Shown here piece after piece: positions 1 to 8,301 of a stretch of 45,979 nt of DNA. The notes below the pieces were generated by a model, which was given only the letters and a program-made list of their open reading frames with translations, was not told the DNA's origin and did not search any database. Source of the stretch: Lachnospiraceae bacterium (lineage in GTDB: Bacteria; Bacillota; Clostridia; Lachnospirales; Lachnospiraceae); assembly GCA_004558185.1 (NCBI GenBank), contig SFDP01000016.1, positions 1 to 45,979 on the forward strand, given 5' to 3'. Made by a program: the position numbers and the translations under genes. How positions within the stretch are numbered: position 1 is the stretch's first letter; every line of letters begins with the position of its first letter.

Positions 1-39
1 TCATAAGCCTATTATGCAAGAAAAAGCAACAAAAAGAAA

Positions 40-70
40 CCCCTATCCCCTCAAGATTGAGGGGCAGGGG
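40..70 (-). terminator. Intrinsic terminator, minus strand
   Basis: A G/C-rich stem (CCCC and CCCCTCAA pairing with TTGAGGGG and GGGG around a GA loop and a small internal mismatch) is followed, on the minus strand, by a T-rich tail. It probably ends transcription of the DUF3842 and epimerase genes, although it lies about 200 bases past the last stop codon. Confidence 0.6.
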
Positions 71-266
71 AGTTGAATAGGCGGAGCCTATTTTTTATTC
101 ATAATAGAATTAATGCTCTTGCACAAAGATTTTTCGTCGCAACCATTCAGTACCCTCACCGTACGAACACAAATACATATAACATCACTGACGATAAAGC
201 ATTTGTACCTGTCCAATATGCGTTTTCTCACAGAGTACGCAGTAGATGTGTATGCCTACTAAACAG
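71..266. other. Gene-free stretch downstream of the DUF3842 gene
   Basis: I see no convincing gene here. The short plus-strand frame that runs through it has no ribosome binding site and overlaps the end of the real minus-strand gene. It is probably untranslated 3' sequence before the terminator at 40-70. Confidence 0.4.
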
Positions 267-680
267 TTATTTTTCCTCTAAATATTCCCCCAGCTTATCC
301 ACGGCCAAAAGAAGGTACTGGGAGAGGCTTCCCTCATTACAGCCTACTATATGATGGTTGCAGCGATTAGTGGGAATTAAGATTTTGAAGGCCTTACTTG
401 CACCTACTGCAGTGGCTATGGCGGGGGTGATTTCTCCCAACAGAGAGTCGGCAAATACAATTCCTACCGGGCCGAGAATGACATCGGCATCCCTTGCATT
501 GACGATGCAGGGATTTTCCCCGGTGGCACCATAGTCAGCTCCGGCCTTTAGCATGGCCGAAGTGGCCATAGTATTGGTGCCGATAGCATACAGCTCTAAT
601 AAGGGCCATTTTTTCTTGATCTGTTCCACAAGGGCCTTGCCGATTCGGCCGCCCTGTCCGTCAATAATCGTTACTTTCAT
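267..680 (-). CDS. DUF3842 family protein
   Basis: Small protein of 137 residues. It opens with a dinucleotide-binding-like strand and glycine turn (MKVTIIDGQGGRIG) and has Gly/Ala-rich helices typical of DUF3842, a family found mainly in Clostridia whose function is unknown. The start at 680 is chosen because GGAG lies about seven bases upstream; an in-frame ATG at 692 has no such site. It lies 88 bases downstream of the epimerase-like gene on the same strand and is probably co-transcribed with it. The Rossmann-like start hints at nucleotide binding, but that is inference. No signal peptide or membrane segment is visible. Confidence 0.8.
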   Translation of the reverse strand: MKVTIIDGQGGRIGKALVEQIKKKWPLLELYAIGTNTMATSAMLKAGADYGATGENPCIVNARDADVILGPVGIVFADSLLGEITPAIATAVGASKAFKILIPTNRCNHHIVGCNEGSLSQYLLLAVDKLGEYLEEK

Positions 681-768
681 GATTTTCTCCATTCTTGAGA
701 ATTTGTAGTGAGTGAATGCCCGGACCTATTTCTCTCAATGGGCATTGGCTGTTTTTATAGATAAAAGC

Positions 769-1650
769 TTACAAAATAGTAATTCTTAATCGATAATATT
801 TTTCTTTACCTGCTTCCAGGGTTTGAATATCCCTTTTATGGGAAAAACAGTCATCCTCATCTTCAAATATTCCGGAGCCATTCCATGGTTCAAGGCAAAG
901 GAAGGGAGCCTTTCCGCCAATGGGAGTCCAAAAGGCGATAGAACTAAAATCGGGATAATCCATACGGATTCCCCTCCCGGTGGTTGGATTTTTCAACTTA
1001 ACGCTGTGAGAATTAGTATGGTAAAAGTACAGGGCATCGTTGTCAAAAAGATTTTTCGACAGCTTTAAAACCTTACCTGTATTACCATGAACCATTCTCT
1101 TTTTGGCAAAAAAGCACATATTTTCCAAATCGTATACATAGGATTCCAACAACTCGTCTTTTTCAAACTCAAGAAGGTAGTCCTCAAAAACCTCATTCTC
1201 CTCCAGGGGGCAATTAAAACCGGGGTGGGCACCGATGTGGTAAAGCATGGAGCGCTGATCACGGTTAATCACCTGATAGGTCATATTCAGGCTTTGCATA
1301 GTTAATTCATAGGTAAGACGAAGTTCAAAGGCAAAGGGATAGCTTTCATGGGTAAAGGCGTTATCGGATAAAGAGAAGGTGACGCTGTTTATACCCTGCT
1401 CAAGAACGGTAAACTCAGATTCCTTGGCGAATCCATGCTTTGCCATGGGGTATTCGGCTCCATTAATGATGGTTCTATTATTTCTTACGTTGCCGATAGT
1501 GGGAAAGAGCAGGGGAGATGAACGCAGCCAATATTCGGGATTACCGCACCAGATATATTCCTTTCCAGCGGGATCTTTAAAAGACTTCAATTCAGCACCT
1601 AAAGAGTCAATGACTGCTTCGCAGCCCCGGTCAGTAATGGTAATACGCAT
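769..1650 (-). CDS. Aldose 1-epimerase family protein (LacX-like)
   Basis: A 293-residue galactose-mutarotase-fold protein. Family hallmarks are the RNNR segment near residues 56-59, KHGFA near 71-75, the HIGAHPGF motif at 138-145 with the likely catalytic His, and LCLEPWNG at 251-258 with the likely catalytic Glu254. Members interconvert alpha and beta anomers of hexoses or hexose phosphates in the cytosol; the LacX branch has no firmly known substrate. The start is preceded by AGGAGG at good spacing. It is divergent from the large sugar and ABC locus at 1930, so a link to that pathway is possible but unproven. The mutarotase fold call is firm, the substrate is not. Confidence 0.88.
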   Translation of the reverse strand: MRITITDRGCEAVIDSLGAELKSFKDPAGKEYIWCGNPEYWLRSSPLLFPTIGNVRNNRTIINGAEYPMAKHGFAKESEFTVLEQGINSVTFSLSDNAFTHESYPFAFELRLTYELTMQSLNMTYQVINRDQRSMLYHIGAHPGFNCPLEENEVFEDYLLEFEKDELLESYVYDLENMCFFAKKRMVHGNTGKVLKLSKNLFDNDALYFYHTNSHSVKLKNPTTGRGIRMDYPDFSSIAFWTPIGGKAPFLCLEPWNGSGIFEDEDDCFSHKRDIQTLEAGKEKYYRLRITIL

Positions 1651-1823
1651 GATGTTCCTCCTGTTGAATAAGGGTAATAGTCTTGTTTTCTTCAGTATAA
1701 AGTAAAGGCATCCTTTTTTCTACAGGTAAATAGAAAGAAAAAGGGTGAAAAAAAATCCACCTTATCAGTCACATGAATTCTGTTAAACTGTAACTAAGAA
1801 AATCGGCAGCGTAAAAAGTAGAG

Positions 1824-1889
1824 TTTTTCACCGTTTTATTTAGGCCATAGAACAAGCAAGGCCTGTTCTATGCATCGGGTTAGTGTGAA
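1824..1889 (+). repeat. Dispersed hairpin repeat, copy 1 (GCAAGGC-loop family)
   Basis: A unit bounded by TTTTTCACC and GTGTGAA encloses a hairpin in which ATAGAACA (1847-1854) pairs with TGTTCTAT (1864-1871) around a loop containing GCAAGGC. Related units occur at 26188-26250, 26259-26318 and 32222-32273. This copy lies in the leader of the ABC permease gene. Whether it acts as DNA or RNA is unknown. Confidence 0.7.
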
Positions 1890-1929
1890 GGATTAAGCAG
1901 TGCCAAAAACAGAAAGAAAGGAAAAGGTC

Positions 1930-2706
1930 ATGAAGAAAAAAAAATCCAGTAAAATTCCCAAATCAATATGGCTGCTGTTGTCGTTTCTTACGGCTATGGT
2001 GTTGTGGACATTGTTGTCTATGAACGAAAAAACGGCAAGAAGCTTTCCTAATGTGATTGTGACATTCCAATCTTTGGGAACGATGATCGAGAGAGGAGTG
2101 TTTTTTAAAGACATTCAGAGCAGTTTGATTTCTGTTTCAGCAGGCTTTGCCATAGGGTTTGCCTTATCTTTGCCGATAGCGATTCTGATGGCCTGGTACA
2201 TACCGGTAAGAAATATTATTGAGCCGTGGATTCAGTTTATCCGAAACATTCCGCCGTTGGCATACGTGCCCTTGGTTGTTCTTTCAGCAGGTGTAGGACG
2301 AAGGCCTCAGATTATCGTGATCACCATAGCTACTTTCCTGATTATGACAGTAACGATTTACCAGGGTGTGCTGAATGTGGATGAAACGCTGATTAAGGCG
2401 GCCAGAGTGCTGGGAGCAACAGACAAGGATATTTTTCTTAAGGTAATCGCTCCTGCAACCCTTCCCTTCATTATAACGGCGATCCGGCTGGGCAGCTCCA
2501 CCGCTCTGACGACCCTGATTGCGGCAGAATCCACGGGTGCGATGGCCGGTCTCGGTATGCGGGTCAGATCATTGAACAACAGCTTTGAATCGGCTCCCAT
2601 GCTTTTATACATCATTATCATTGGGATTATCGGTATGCTGGTAGAGCAGTTCGTTAAATTCCTGGAAAGGAGGTTCACGGGATGGCAGGAGAAGAGAGAA
2701 GTGTAA
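1930..2706 (+). CDS. ABC transporter permease, SsuC/TauC type
   Basis: Inner-membrane permease of the nitrate/sulfonate/taurine (BPD_transp_1) family, 258 residues with about six membrane segments. The conserved EAA-type cytoplasmic loop is visible as AARVLGATDKDIF followed by LPF, the contact site for the ATPase. ATG 1930 is chosen because AAGGA sits seven bases upstream; an in-frame GTG at 1900 has an equally spaced AAGGA and would add ten charged residues. Its last 25 bases overlap the ATPase gene, which implies translational coupling. With the ATPase and lipoprotein it forms a complete importer. The ligand cannot be read from the permease; sulfonates, nitrate and thiamine precursors are all known for the family. 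Confidence 0.93.
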   Translation: MKKKKSSKIPKSIWLLLSFLTAMVLWTLLSMNEKTARSFPNVIVTFQSLGTMIERGVFFKDIQSSLISVSAGFAIGFALSLPIAILMAWYIPVRNIIEPWIQFIRNIPPLAYVPLVVLSAGVGRRPQIIVITIATFLIMTVTIYQGVLNVDETLIKAARVLGATDKDIFLKVIAPATLPFIITAIRLGSSTALTTLIAAESTGAMAGLGMRVRSLNNSFESAPMLLYIIIIGIIGMLVEQFVKFLERRFTGWQEKREV

Positions 2707-3473
2707 AGGTCAGAATAGACAAGGTAAAAAAAATATTTAATACCAGAAATGGAGAAATGGTTGCCTTAAACGGAGTGAGTCTGGATATCATGGAAAATGA
2801 ATTTATTTGTGTGGTGGGACCCTCCGGCTGCGGTAAATCCACCCTTCTGAACATTATTGCGGGTCTGCTTGAGCCTACCTCGGGAAAAGTATATTGTGAC
2901 GGAGAGGAAGTCGTGGGAACAGGAACCGAAAGAGGCGTGGTATTCCAGCAATATGCACTGTTTCCCTGGATGACGGTAAAAAAGAACGTAATGTTTGGCC
3001 TGAATCTGAAAGGAATTAAAGGGCAGGAAGCAGAGGATATTGCCATGAAATACATAAAAATGGTACAGCTGGAGGACTTTATCAATCACTATCCAAAGGA
3101 ATTATCCGGTGGGATGAAGCAGAGGGTTGCCATTGCCAGAGCCTATGCGGTAAATCCTTCTGTTCTGTTGATGGATGAACCCTTCGGGGCATTAGATGCC
3201 CAGACACGAACCCAGCTGCAGTCAGAGCTTCTGGAAACCTGGGAGAAGGAAAGAAAGACCTGCTTCTTCATTACTCACGATGTGGACGAAGCGATAATTC
3301 TGGCGCAAAAGGTAATTATCATGAGTGCCAGACCGGGAAGGATTAAGGAAATCGTCGATGTGGATATTCCTTATCCCAGAACTCAGGAAACCAAAATGAC
3401 TCCTGAATTTTTAGAACTGAAAAATCATATCTGGAGCCAGGTATATCAGGAATATCTGGAGGTCAGAAAATAA
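2682..3473 (+). CDS. ABC transporter ATP-binding protein, SsuB/TauB type
   Basis: Cytosolic ATPase subunit, 263 residues, with every motif intact: Walker A GPSGCGKST at 46-54, Q-loop VFQQY at 87-91, signature LSGGMKQR at 141-148, Walker B VLLMDEP at 161-167 and switch histidine ITHD at 197-200. It energises the permease encoded just upstream. An AAAGGAGG site inside the end of the permease gene drives this start, and the two genes overlap by 25 bases. Length and motifs match the nitrate/sulfonate/taurine ATPase subfamily. Confidence 0.95.
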   Translation: MAGEERSVKVRIDKVKKIFNTRNGEMVALNGVSLDIMENEFICVVGPSGCGKSTLLNIIAGLLEPTSGKVYCDGEEVVGTGTERGVVFQQYALFPWMTVKKNVMFGLNLKGIKGQEAEDIAMKYIKMVQLEDFINHYPKELSGGMKQRVAIARAYAVNPSVLLMDEPFGALDAQTRTQLQSELLETWEKERKTCFFITHDVDEAIILAQKVIIMSARPGRIKEIVDVDIPYPRTQETKMTPEFLELKNHIWSQVYQEYLEVRK

Positions 3474-3541
3474 TTTAAGGCACCTGTCCTGTGAGAGAAT
3501 TACAGGGTATAAATTAATTCAACTATTAAAGGAGGAAAAGG

Positions 3542-4612
3542 ATGAAAAAGAAAGTATTGAGTTTAGTATTGGCCACAGCTATGGCAGTCAGTATGCTGGC
3601 AGGCTGCGGCAATAATCAGCAGGCGGCTGCACCGGCTGAGAGTGCACCTGCTTCAACGCAGGCGGCGGCGCCGGCAGAAAGTGCACCTGCTGAAAAAGAA
3701 GCAGTAGAGCAGGTAACCTTAAACCTGGCTTATATGCCTAATTATGGAAGTCTCTGGTCCATTGAAAATGCCATTGAACAGGGTTATCTGGCAGAGGAGG
3801 GGATTACTGTAAATTTAACAGAATTTGCAGACGGACCTGGCATCATTGCCGCAATGGAATCCGGAAGTATTGATATCGGATATATCGGACAGGGAGCACA
3901 CAAACTATGTATCAACGGGCAGGCAACCATTTTTGCCCTGTCTCATATTTCCAATGGGGATATGCTGATTGGAGGCCCCGGAATTACCAGCATTGAAGAA
4001 CTGGCAGGAAAAAAGGTAGCCTATTCCTCAGGAACCTCCAGTGAAGATATTCTGGTGAAATCACTGGCAAAAGCAGGAATGACTATGGATGATATTGTAG
4101 CAGTGGATATGGATGCTACCGGTATCGTGTCTGCAATCATTTCCGGCGGTGTGGATGCGGCTGCTACCTGGTCACCGAACAGCCTAAAGATTCTGGAAGA
4201 AGTTGAGGGGGCAGTTAAGCTCACCGATAATATGACCTTCTCTGATGAAACCATATCCTTAGCAAGCTGGATTGTAATGCCTAAATTTGCAGAGGAAAAC
4301 AGAGATGTACTGGTTCGTTTTACCAGAGCGCTGTTTAAGGCTATGGATTATGCGGCAAACGATCACCAGCAGGAAACCGCAGCACTGGTTGCCAAGCAGG
4401 TGGCATTAGATGAAGCGACCGTATATGAGCAGCGCGGAGATGCACAGTGGCTTACCGGTAAAGAGGTGGCAAAGGGTGCTGCAGACGGTACGGTAGAAGG
4501 CTATTATGAGCTGCAGAAAAAGAGCTTCATCGAAGCCGGAGCAGTAGAAGGAGATCCGGCAGTTTCTGATTATGTATTGCTGGACGTAATGGTTGAAGCC
4601 GGAAAATATTAA
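3542..4612 (+). CDS. ABC substrate-binding lipoprotein, NMT1/SsuA-like
   Basis: Extracellular binding lipoprotein, 356 residues. A signal peptide ends in the lipobox SMLAGC with the lipidated Cys at 22, followed by an Ala/Pro/Glu-rich linker to about residue 57. The binding-protein fold starts near VTLNLAYMPNYGSL at 58-71 and has family features such as GSIDIGYIGQGAH and ATWSP. It would capture the substrate of the permease and ATPase encoded upstream. Many of its blocks recur in the C-terminal half of the soluble chemoreceptor at 13820-15742, so the two probably bind the same or related ligands. A strong terminator follows, which may keep this gene more highly expressed than those downstream. 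The ligand is not identified. Confidence 0.93.
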   Translation: MKKKVLSLVLATAMAVSMLAGCGNNQQAAAPAESAPASTQAAAPAESAPAEKEAVEQVTLNLAYMPNYGSLWSIENAIEQGYLAEEGITVNLTEFADGPGIIAAMESGSIDIGYIGQGAHKLCINGQATIFALSHISNGDMLIGGPGITSIEELAGKKVAYSSGTSSEDILVKSLAKAGMTMDDIVAVDMDATGIVSAIISGGVDAAATWSPNSLKILEEVEGAVKLTDNMTFSDETISLASWIVMPKFAEENRDVLVRFTRALFKAMDYAANDHQQETAALVAKQVALDEATVYEQRGDAQWLTGKEVAKGAADGTVEGYYELQKKSFIEAGAVEGDPAVSDYVLLDVMVEAGKY

Positions 4613-4643
4613 ACCGATGGACTTCCGATGAAACGGTAGTTGA

Positions 4644-4677
4644 AAAAGCAGGGCTGCCCGGAGGCGGTCCTGCTTTT
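4644..4677 (+). terminator. Strong intrinsic terminator inside the locus
   Basis: AAAAGCAGG (4644-4652) pairs with CCTGCTTTT (4669-4677). The stem continues inward through GCTGCC and GGCGGT with G-U pairs to a CGGA tetraloop, giving about 15 base pairs, and ends in a T-run. It separates the importer genes from the enzyme genes, and I see no convincing promoter between it and 4736, so partial read-through is likely. Confidence 0.8.
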
Positions 4678-4735
4678 GTCAGAAGGATTGAAGCAATCAG
4701 GAATCAACACAAAACGTTTTGAAATGGAGAAAATT

Positions 4736-5554
4736 ATGTATCACAATTATTATAACTATGGTAAGAAGGAATTACTGGAAAACCCTCGTCTACCTCTCAT
4801 CGTGATGGAAGATAATCCTACGGTTTTTCGAGCTATGGCAGAGGAGATGGTGGAGGAAATAAAGCGCAAAAATGCACGGGGAGAGAATACGGTAATGATC
4901 TGCCCTGTTGGCCCTGTCGGCCAGTATCCGTTCTTTGTGGATATGGTCAATGAACAGGAGGTGAGCCTGAAAAAGGTATGGTTTATTAATATGGATGAGT
5001 ATCTCACCGATGAAAAAAAATGGATTCCCAAGGAGCATCCCCTGAGCTTCAGAGGCTTTATGGATCGTACTGTCTATTTCCGGATTAAGCAGGAGCTGGT
5101 GATGCCTGAAGAGCAGAGAATATTTCCGGATCCGGAAAACACAGGGTATATCCAGGAAATCATAGATAAGCTGGGGGGCGTTGACATCTGTTTTGGAGGA
5201 ATAGGAATTAATGGACATATAGCCTTTAATGAAGCTGATAAAACCAAAACGCCCGAAGAGTTTTTGGCTCTTTCTACCCGTGTGCTGGAGATTGCTCCTG
5301 AAACCAGAGCGATTAACTGCGCAGGAGATTTGAACGGTGCATTGGAGGATATGCCTCATTTTTGCATTACCATCGGAATTCATGAGATTTTACAGGCCAG
5401 AAAGATTCGTCTGGGATGCTTCAGAGATTGGCATAGAGCGGTGGTAAGAAGGGCGGCCCATGGAGAAAAAAGTACAGACTTTCCGGTGACACTCTTACGG
5501 GAGCATCCGGATATTACCTTAAGCTTCACGGAGTTTGTAGCCAATCTTCCATAA
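4736..5554 (+). CDS. Glucosamine-6-phosphate deaminase (NagB)-like protein
   Basis: A 272-residue member of the NagB/6-phosphogluconolactonase fold. Known NagB converts glucosamine 6-phosphate to fructose 6-phosphate and ammonia. The MDEY motif (Asp87, equivalent to E. coli Asp72) followed by KEHP is present, and so is GIGINGHIAFNEA at 156-168. In the latter, Asn159 replaces the E. coli catalytic Asp141, while His161 (His143) and Glu166 (Glu148) are kept. The later GSQKA region of E. coli is also not conserved here. The start at 4736 has GGAG upstream; longer in-frame starts run into the terminator hairpin. It is paired with nagA. It may be an active variant, a differently specific isomerase, or an impaired deaminase. 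Confidence 0.8.
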   Translation: MYHNYYNYGKKELLENPRLPLIVMEDNPTVFRAMAEEMVEEIKRKNARGENTVMICPVGPVGQYPFFVDMVNEQEVSLKKVWFINMDEYLTDEKKWIPKEHPLSFRGFMDRTVYFRIKQELVMPEEQRIFPDPENTGYIQEIIDKLGGVDICFGGIGINGHIAFNEADKTKTPEEFLALSTRVLEIAPETRAINCAGDLNGALEDMPHFCITIGIHEILQARKIRLGCFRDWHRAVVRRAAHGEKSTDFPVTLLREHPDITLSFTEFVANLP

Positions 5555-5600
5555 GAGAAGCTGTGCTCTTTAGGATAACCGCTTTATTATGGAGGGAAAA

Positions 5601-6752
5601 ATGAAAGAGATGTTTTTGATCAATGGAGAAGTCTTCATTAAACACAGCTTCTCCAAAAAGACTATAAGAATAGCCAATGGAAGGATTGAAGTCTTAGATC
5701 GGGAGGTTGCCATTCCTTCCGGGGCGGAGATTTATGATGCAGAAGGGAAAAAAATCGTTCCCGGCTTCATCGACATTCATACCCATGGCGCCATGGGAGT
5801 AGATGTGAACTCAGCTACTGCTGCGGATTTGGAAAAAATCTGTTGTTTTGCAGCCACCAGAGGGACTACCTCATGGCTGTGCTCAATTCTGACCGATACC
5901 AGGGAACAGACCGAATGGTGTATCGATCAGTTTAATGCCCATCAGGAGATGGAAAGCAAAGGAGCCAATTTGTTGGGAATTCATCTGGAGGGGCCTTTTT
6001 TGTCCACAGAATATAAAGGGGCTATGCCGGAGCGGCTTTTACAGACCAGAAATCTTCCGCTGTTACGAGAATATCAGAAGAGAGCCAAAGGGAAAATCAA
6101 GTACATTACCATATCACCGGAGATTGAAGGAATCAACGAGGATATTCCTGCCATGAAGGAGCTGGGCCTTACGGTAGCTATCGGTCATTCCGGGGCGGAT
6201 TATGACACTGCATGGGAAGCGATTAATCAAGGAGCTGCAAGCTGTACACATACGTTTAATGCCATGAAACTATTTCATCAGCACTTTCCGGCGATTATGG
6301 GTGCTGCGTTGGAATCGGATATTTACTGTGAAGCCATATGTGATGGCCGTCATCTCCATCCGGGAACGGTCAGATTACTGTTAAAGGCCAAAGGGCTTGA
6401 GCGGGTAATTGCCATTACGGATTCTATTATGGCGGCAGGTCTTCCGGATGGAAACTATAAGCTGGGAGTAAATGATGTGGTGGTGGTGGAGGGAGATGCC
6501 AAGCTGGCAGATAGCGGAGTCCGTGCAGGAAGTACCCTGACACAGGATACAGCGTTAAAAAATCTTCTGGCCTTCACCCAAAGACCGCTGGAAGAAATAA
6601 TCCCTCTGCTAACGGAAAATCCGGCCAGACTGATGAAGATTGCAGACAAAAAGGGCTTTATCGAGGAGGGAAAGGATGCTGATCTGGTCATTTTAGATGG
6701 AGAGAATCAAATCGCAGATGTATTTGTTGGAGGAAATAGAATCCAAAGATAG
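5601..6752 (+). CDS. nagA: N-acetylglucosamine-6-phosphate deacetylase
   Basis: Amidohydrolase-fold enzyme, 383 residues, that removes the acetyl group from N-acetylglucosamine 6-phosphate in the cytosol. Metal and catalytic signatures are in order: DIHTHG with His60 and His62, HLEGPF with metal-ligand Glu130, IGHSGADYD with His196, CTHTFNAM with His217, and ITDSIMAAG with catalytic Asp274. The His-x-His pair suggests a two-metal form such as those of Gram-positives. The start at 5601 is chosen because GGAGGG lies five bases upstream; an ATG at 5589 overlaps that site. It follows the NagB-like gene by 46 bases and feeds the same pathway. A modified amino sugar phosphate as substrate remains possible. 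Confidence 0.92.
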   Translation: MKEMFLINGEVFIKHSFSKKTIRIANGRIEVLDREVAIPSGAEIYDAEGKKIVPGFIDIHTHGAMGVDVNSATAADLEKICCFAATRGTTSWLCSILTDTREQTEWCIDQFNAHQEMESKGANLLGIHLEGPFLSTEYKGAMPERLLQTRNLPLLREYQKRAKGKIKYITISPEIEGINEDIPAMKELGLTVAIGHSGADYDTAWEAINQGAASCTHTFNAMKLFHQHFPAIMGAALESDIYCEAICDGRHLHPGTVRLLLKAKGLERVIAITDSIMAAGLPDGNYKLGVNDVVVVEGDAKLADSGVRAGSTLTQDTALKNLLAFTQRPLEEIIPLLTENPARLMKIADKKGFIEEGKDADLVILDGENQIADVFVGGNRIQR

Positions 6753-6794
6753 AGAACCTGTGGTACAATAGAGAAAAACAAAAGGAGATTGATC

Positions 6795-8288
6795 ATGCTG
6801 ATTCTGATGACCCTGAGTATGGTAATGGCCTCCCTGGTCATTGTGTTTGTAAAAAAAAATCAGGAATCACTGCTTCTTTTAGGCCTGTGCATCAGCCTGG
6901 CGATGGAAATCTGCGGGGTAATGATTTTTATTGCAAAAAAAGGTGGGATTTCGGAAGATATTCTCCTTTTTCTCTATTTCTCCCGAAAAATATTCAGTAA
7001 GGTTCAATATTTGAGCATAACGCTGAAGCAGTTAGGGTATTTGATAGCTCTGGGAAGAACTCTTTTTCCTCTTTTTTTTGTGGAGATGGCACTACATTAT
7101 TCGATGATAGGCTGGATTCGAAAAAACGGCTGGATCAGGTATTTTTTGATGCTTCTTCCGGGAATCAGTCTTATTCTGTATTATCCTGGCATATATCGTG
7201 CAATTACCGATAAGAAGCCCATGATGCAAAGTCTGATTCTGGAAGGGGCTATGTGGTGGCTGACCATCTATTTGATTCTGGGTGTTCTCCTTTTAGCCCA
7301 TGAATACCGAAGCATTACCATGAAATTCTGCAAACGGCAGTTTGGACAGATTGCGGTGAGCATGACAGCCATGGCTATTTTATATGTGCTCTATTATCAT
7401 CAGGATCCGGGACAGGTTTATCGTTTTTACAGTGATGGCTTTGTCTGGCCCAGGGGAATCGGCTATTTACAGATCAATCCGAACCTGAGAAGCTATATCG
7501 GCTTGGTGGCGGTAATAGTGGTCTGTACAATAATGGGATTTTACAGCCTGTTTCAATACACCACGGGGATGTTCGAAGAGCACAAGGAAGATATGACGAT
7601 GCAGCGCAAGTTCAACATGGCAAAGGTGGGTGCCTCCATGTTTGTTCATGGGATAAAGAATCAGCTTTTAGCTTCCAGAGTAGTCTGCAAACGAATTCGT
7701 TCCCTCTGTGAACAGCCTCAGGCAGATATGGAAAAAATTCAGGAGAACATCGATGCCTTGGAAGAGTTAAATGCCTCCATGCTGGACAGAATGGAAGAAC
7801 TGTATAGATGTGTAAAAACCAATTCTATCTGCATGGTACCCATTGGAGTGGAGGAAATATTCTCAGAAGCATTGAAACGTTTCCACAAAAAGTATCCGGG
7901 GCAGGAGATTCAGATGCTTGTCCCAAAGCCGATCAGTATACTGGCAGATAAATCACAGCTTTGCGAGGCGCTTTCCAACCTTCTGATCAATGCACAGGAT
8001 GCCATTATTGAAAGTGAGAAGCAGGAGGAAGGAAGAATTATCTTAAGCTGCTATAATGAGCGCCTATATACCGTTATTCAAGTGGAGGATAATGGTAAAG
8101 GAATGACGAAGGCACAGCTAAAAAGAATTTTTGAGCCCTTCTATTCTAATAAAAACTCGAACTATAGCTGGGGAATGGGATTGTATTATGCCCGGGAGGT
8201 GGTTAAGGGACATCTGGGATTGATGAAGGTAGAAAGCAGACCTCAGGAGGGAAGCCGTTTTTTTATCATGCTTCCCCGGTATAACTGA
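6795..8288 (+). CDS. Membrane sensor histidine kinase
   Basis: A 497-residue kinase with about seven hydrophobic segments in the first 250 residues and no obvious large extracellular domain. A dimerisation helix follows with a likely phospho-acceptor His in FVHGIKNQ (His285). The C-terminal HATPase has an N-box near 392-404 (ALSNLLINAQDAI), DNGKG at 432-436 and GMGL at 460-463. AAAGGAG seven bases upstream supports the start at 6795. It is followed after 13 bases by its response regulator. A membrane-embedded sensor could read a transport state or a lipophilic signal (inference). The pair is placed between nagA and the glycolytic genes, which suggests it controls this locus. Confidence 0.9.
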   Translation: MLILMTLSMVMASLVIVFVKKNQESLLLLGLCISLAMEICGVMIFIAKKGGISEDILLFLYFSRKIFSKVQYLSITLKQLGYLIALGRTLFPLFFVEMALHYSMIGWIRKNGWIRYFLMLLPGISLILYYPGIYRAITDKKPMMQSLILEGAMWWLTIYLILGVLLLAHEYRSITMKFCKRQFGQIAVSMTAMAILYVLYYHQDPGQVYRFYSDGFVWPRGIGYLQINPNLRSYIGLVAVIVVCTIMGFYSLFQYTTGMFEEHKEDMTMQRKFNMAKVGASMFVHGIKNQLLASRVVCKRIRSLCEQPQADMEKIQENIDALEELNASMLDRMEELYRCVKTNSICMVPIGVEEIFSEALKRFHKKYPGQEIQMLVPKPISILADKSQLCEALSNLLINAQDAIIESEKQEEGRIILSCYNERLYTVIQVEDNGKGMTKAQLKRIFEPFYSNKNSNYSWGMGLYYAREVVKGHLGLMKVESRPQEGSRFFIMLPRYN

Positions 8289-8301
8289 TAAGGAGAAGGT
8301 C

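Noticed and set aside
73..354. 93-codon plus-strand frame at the window start
   Set aside because: It overlaps the end of the DUF3842 gene in antisense and has no start signals.
1900..1929. GTG start of the ABC permease at 1900
   Set aside because: ATG 1930 has the same AAGGA at the same distance and gives the usual N-terminus length. The GTG start cannot be excluded.
4640..4735. Longer NagB-like start at 4640
   Set aside because: It would place the strong terminator hairpin in the coding region; ATG 4736 has a good ribosome binding site.
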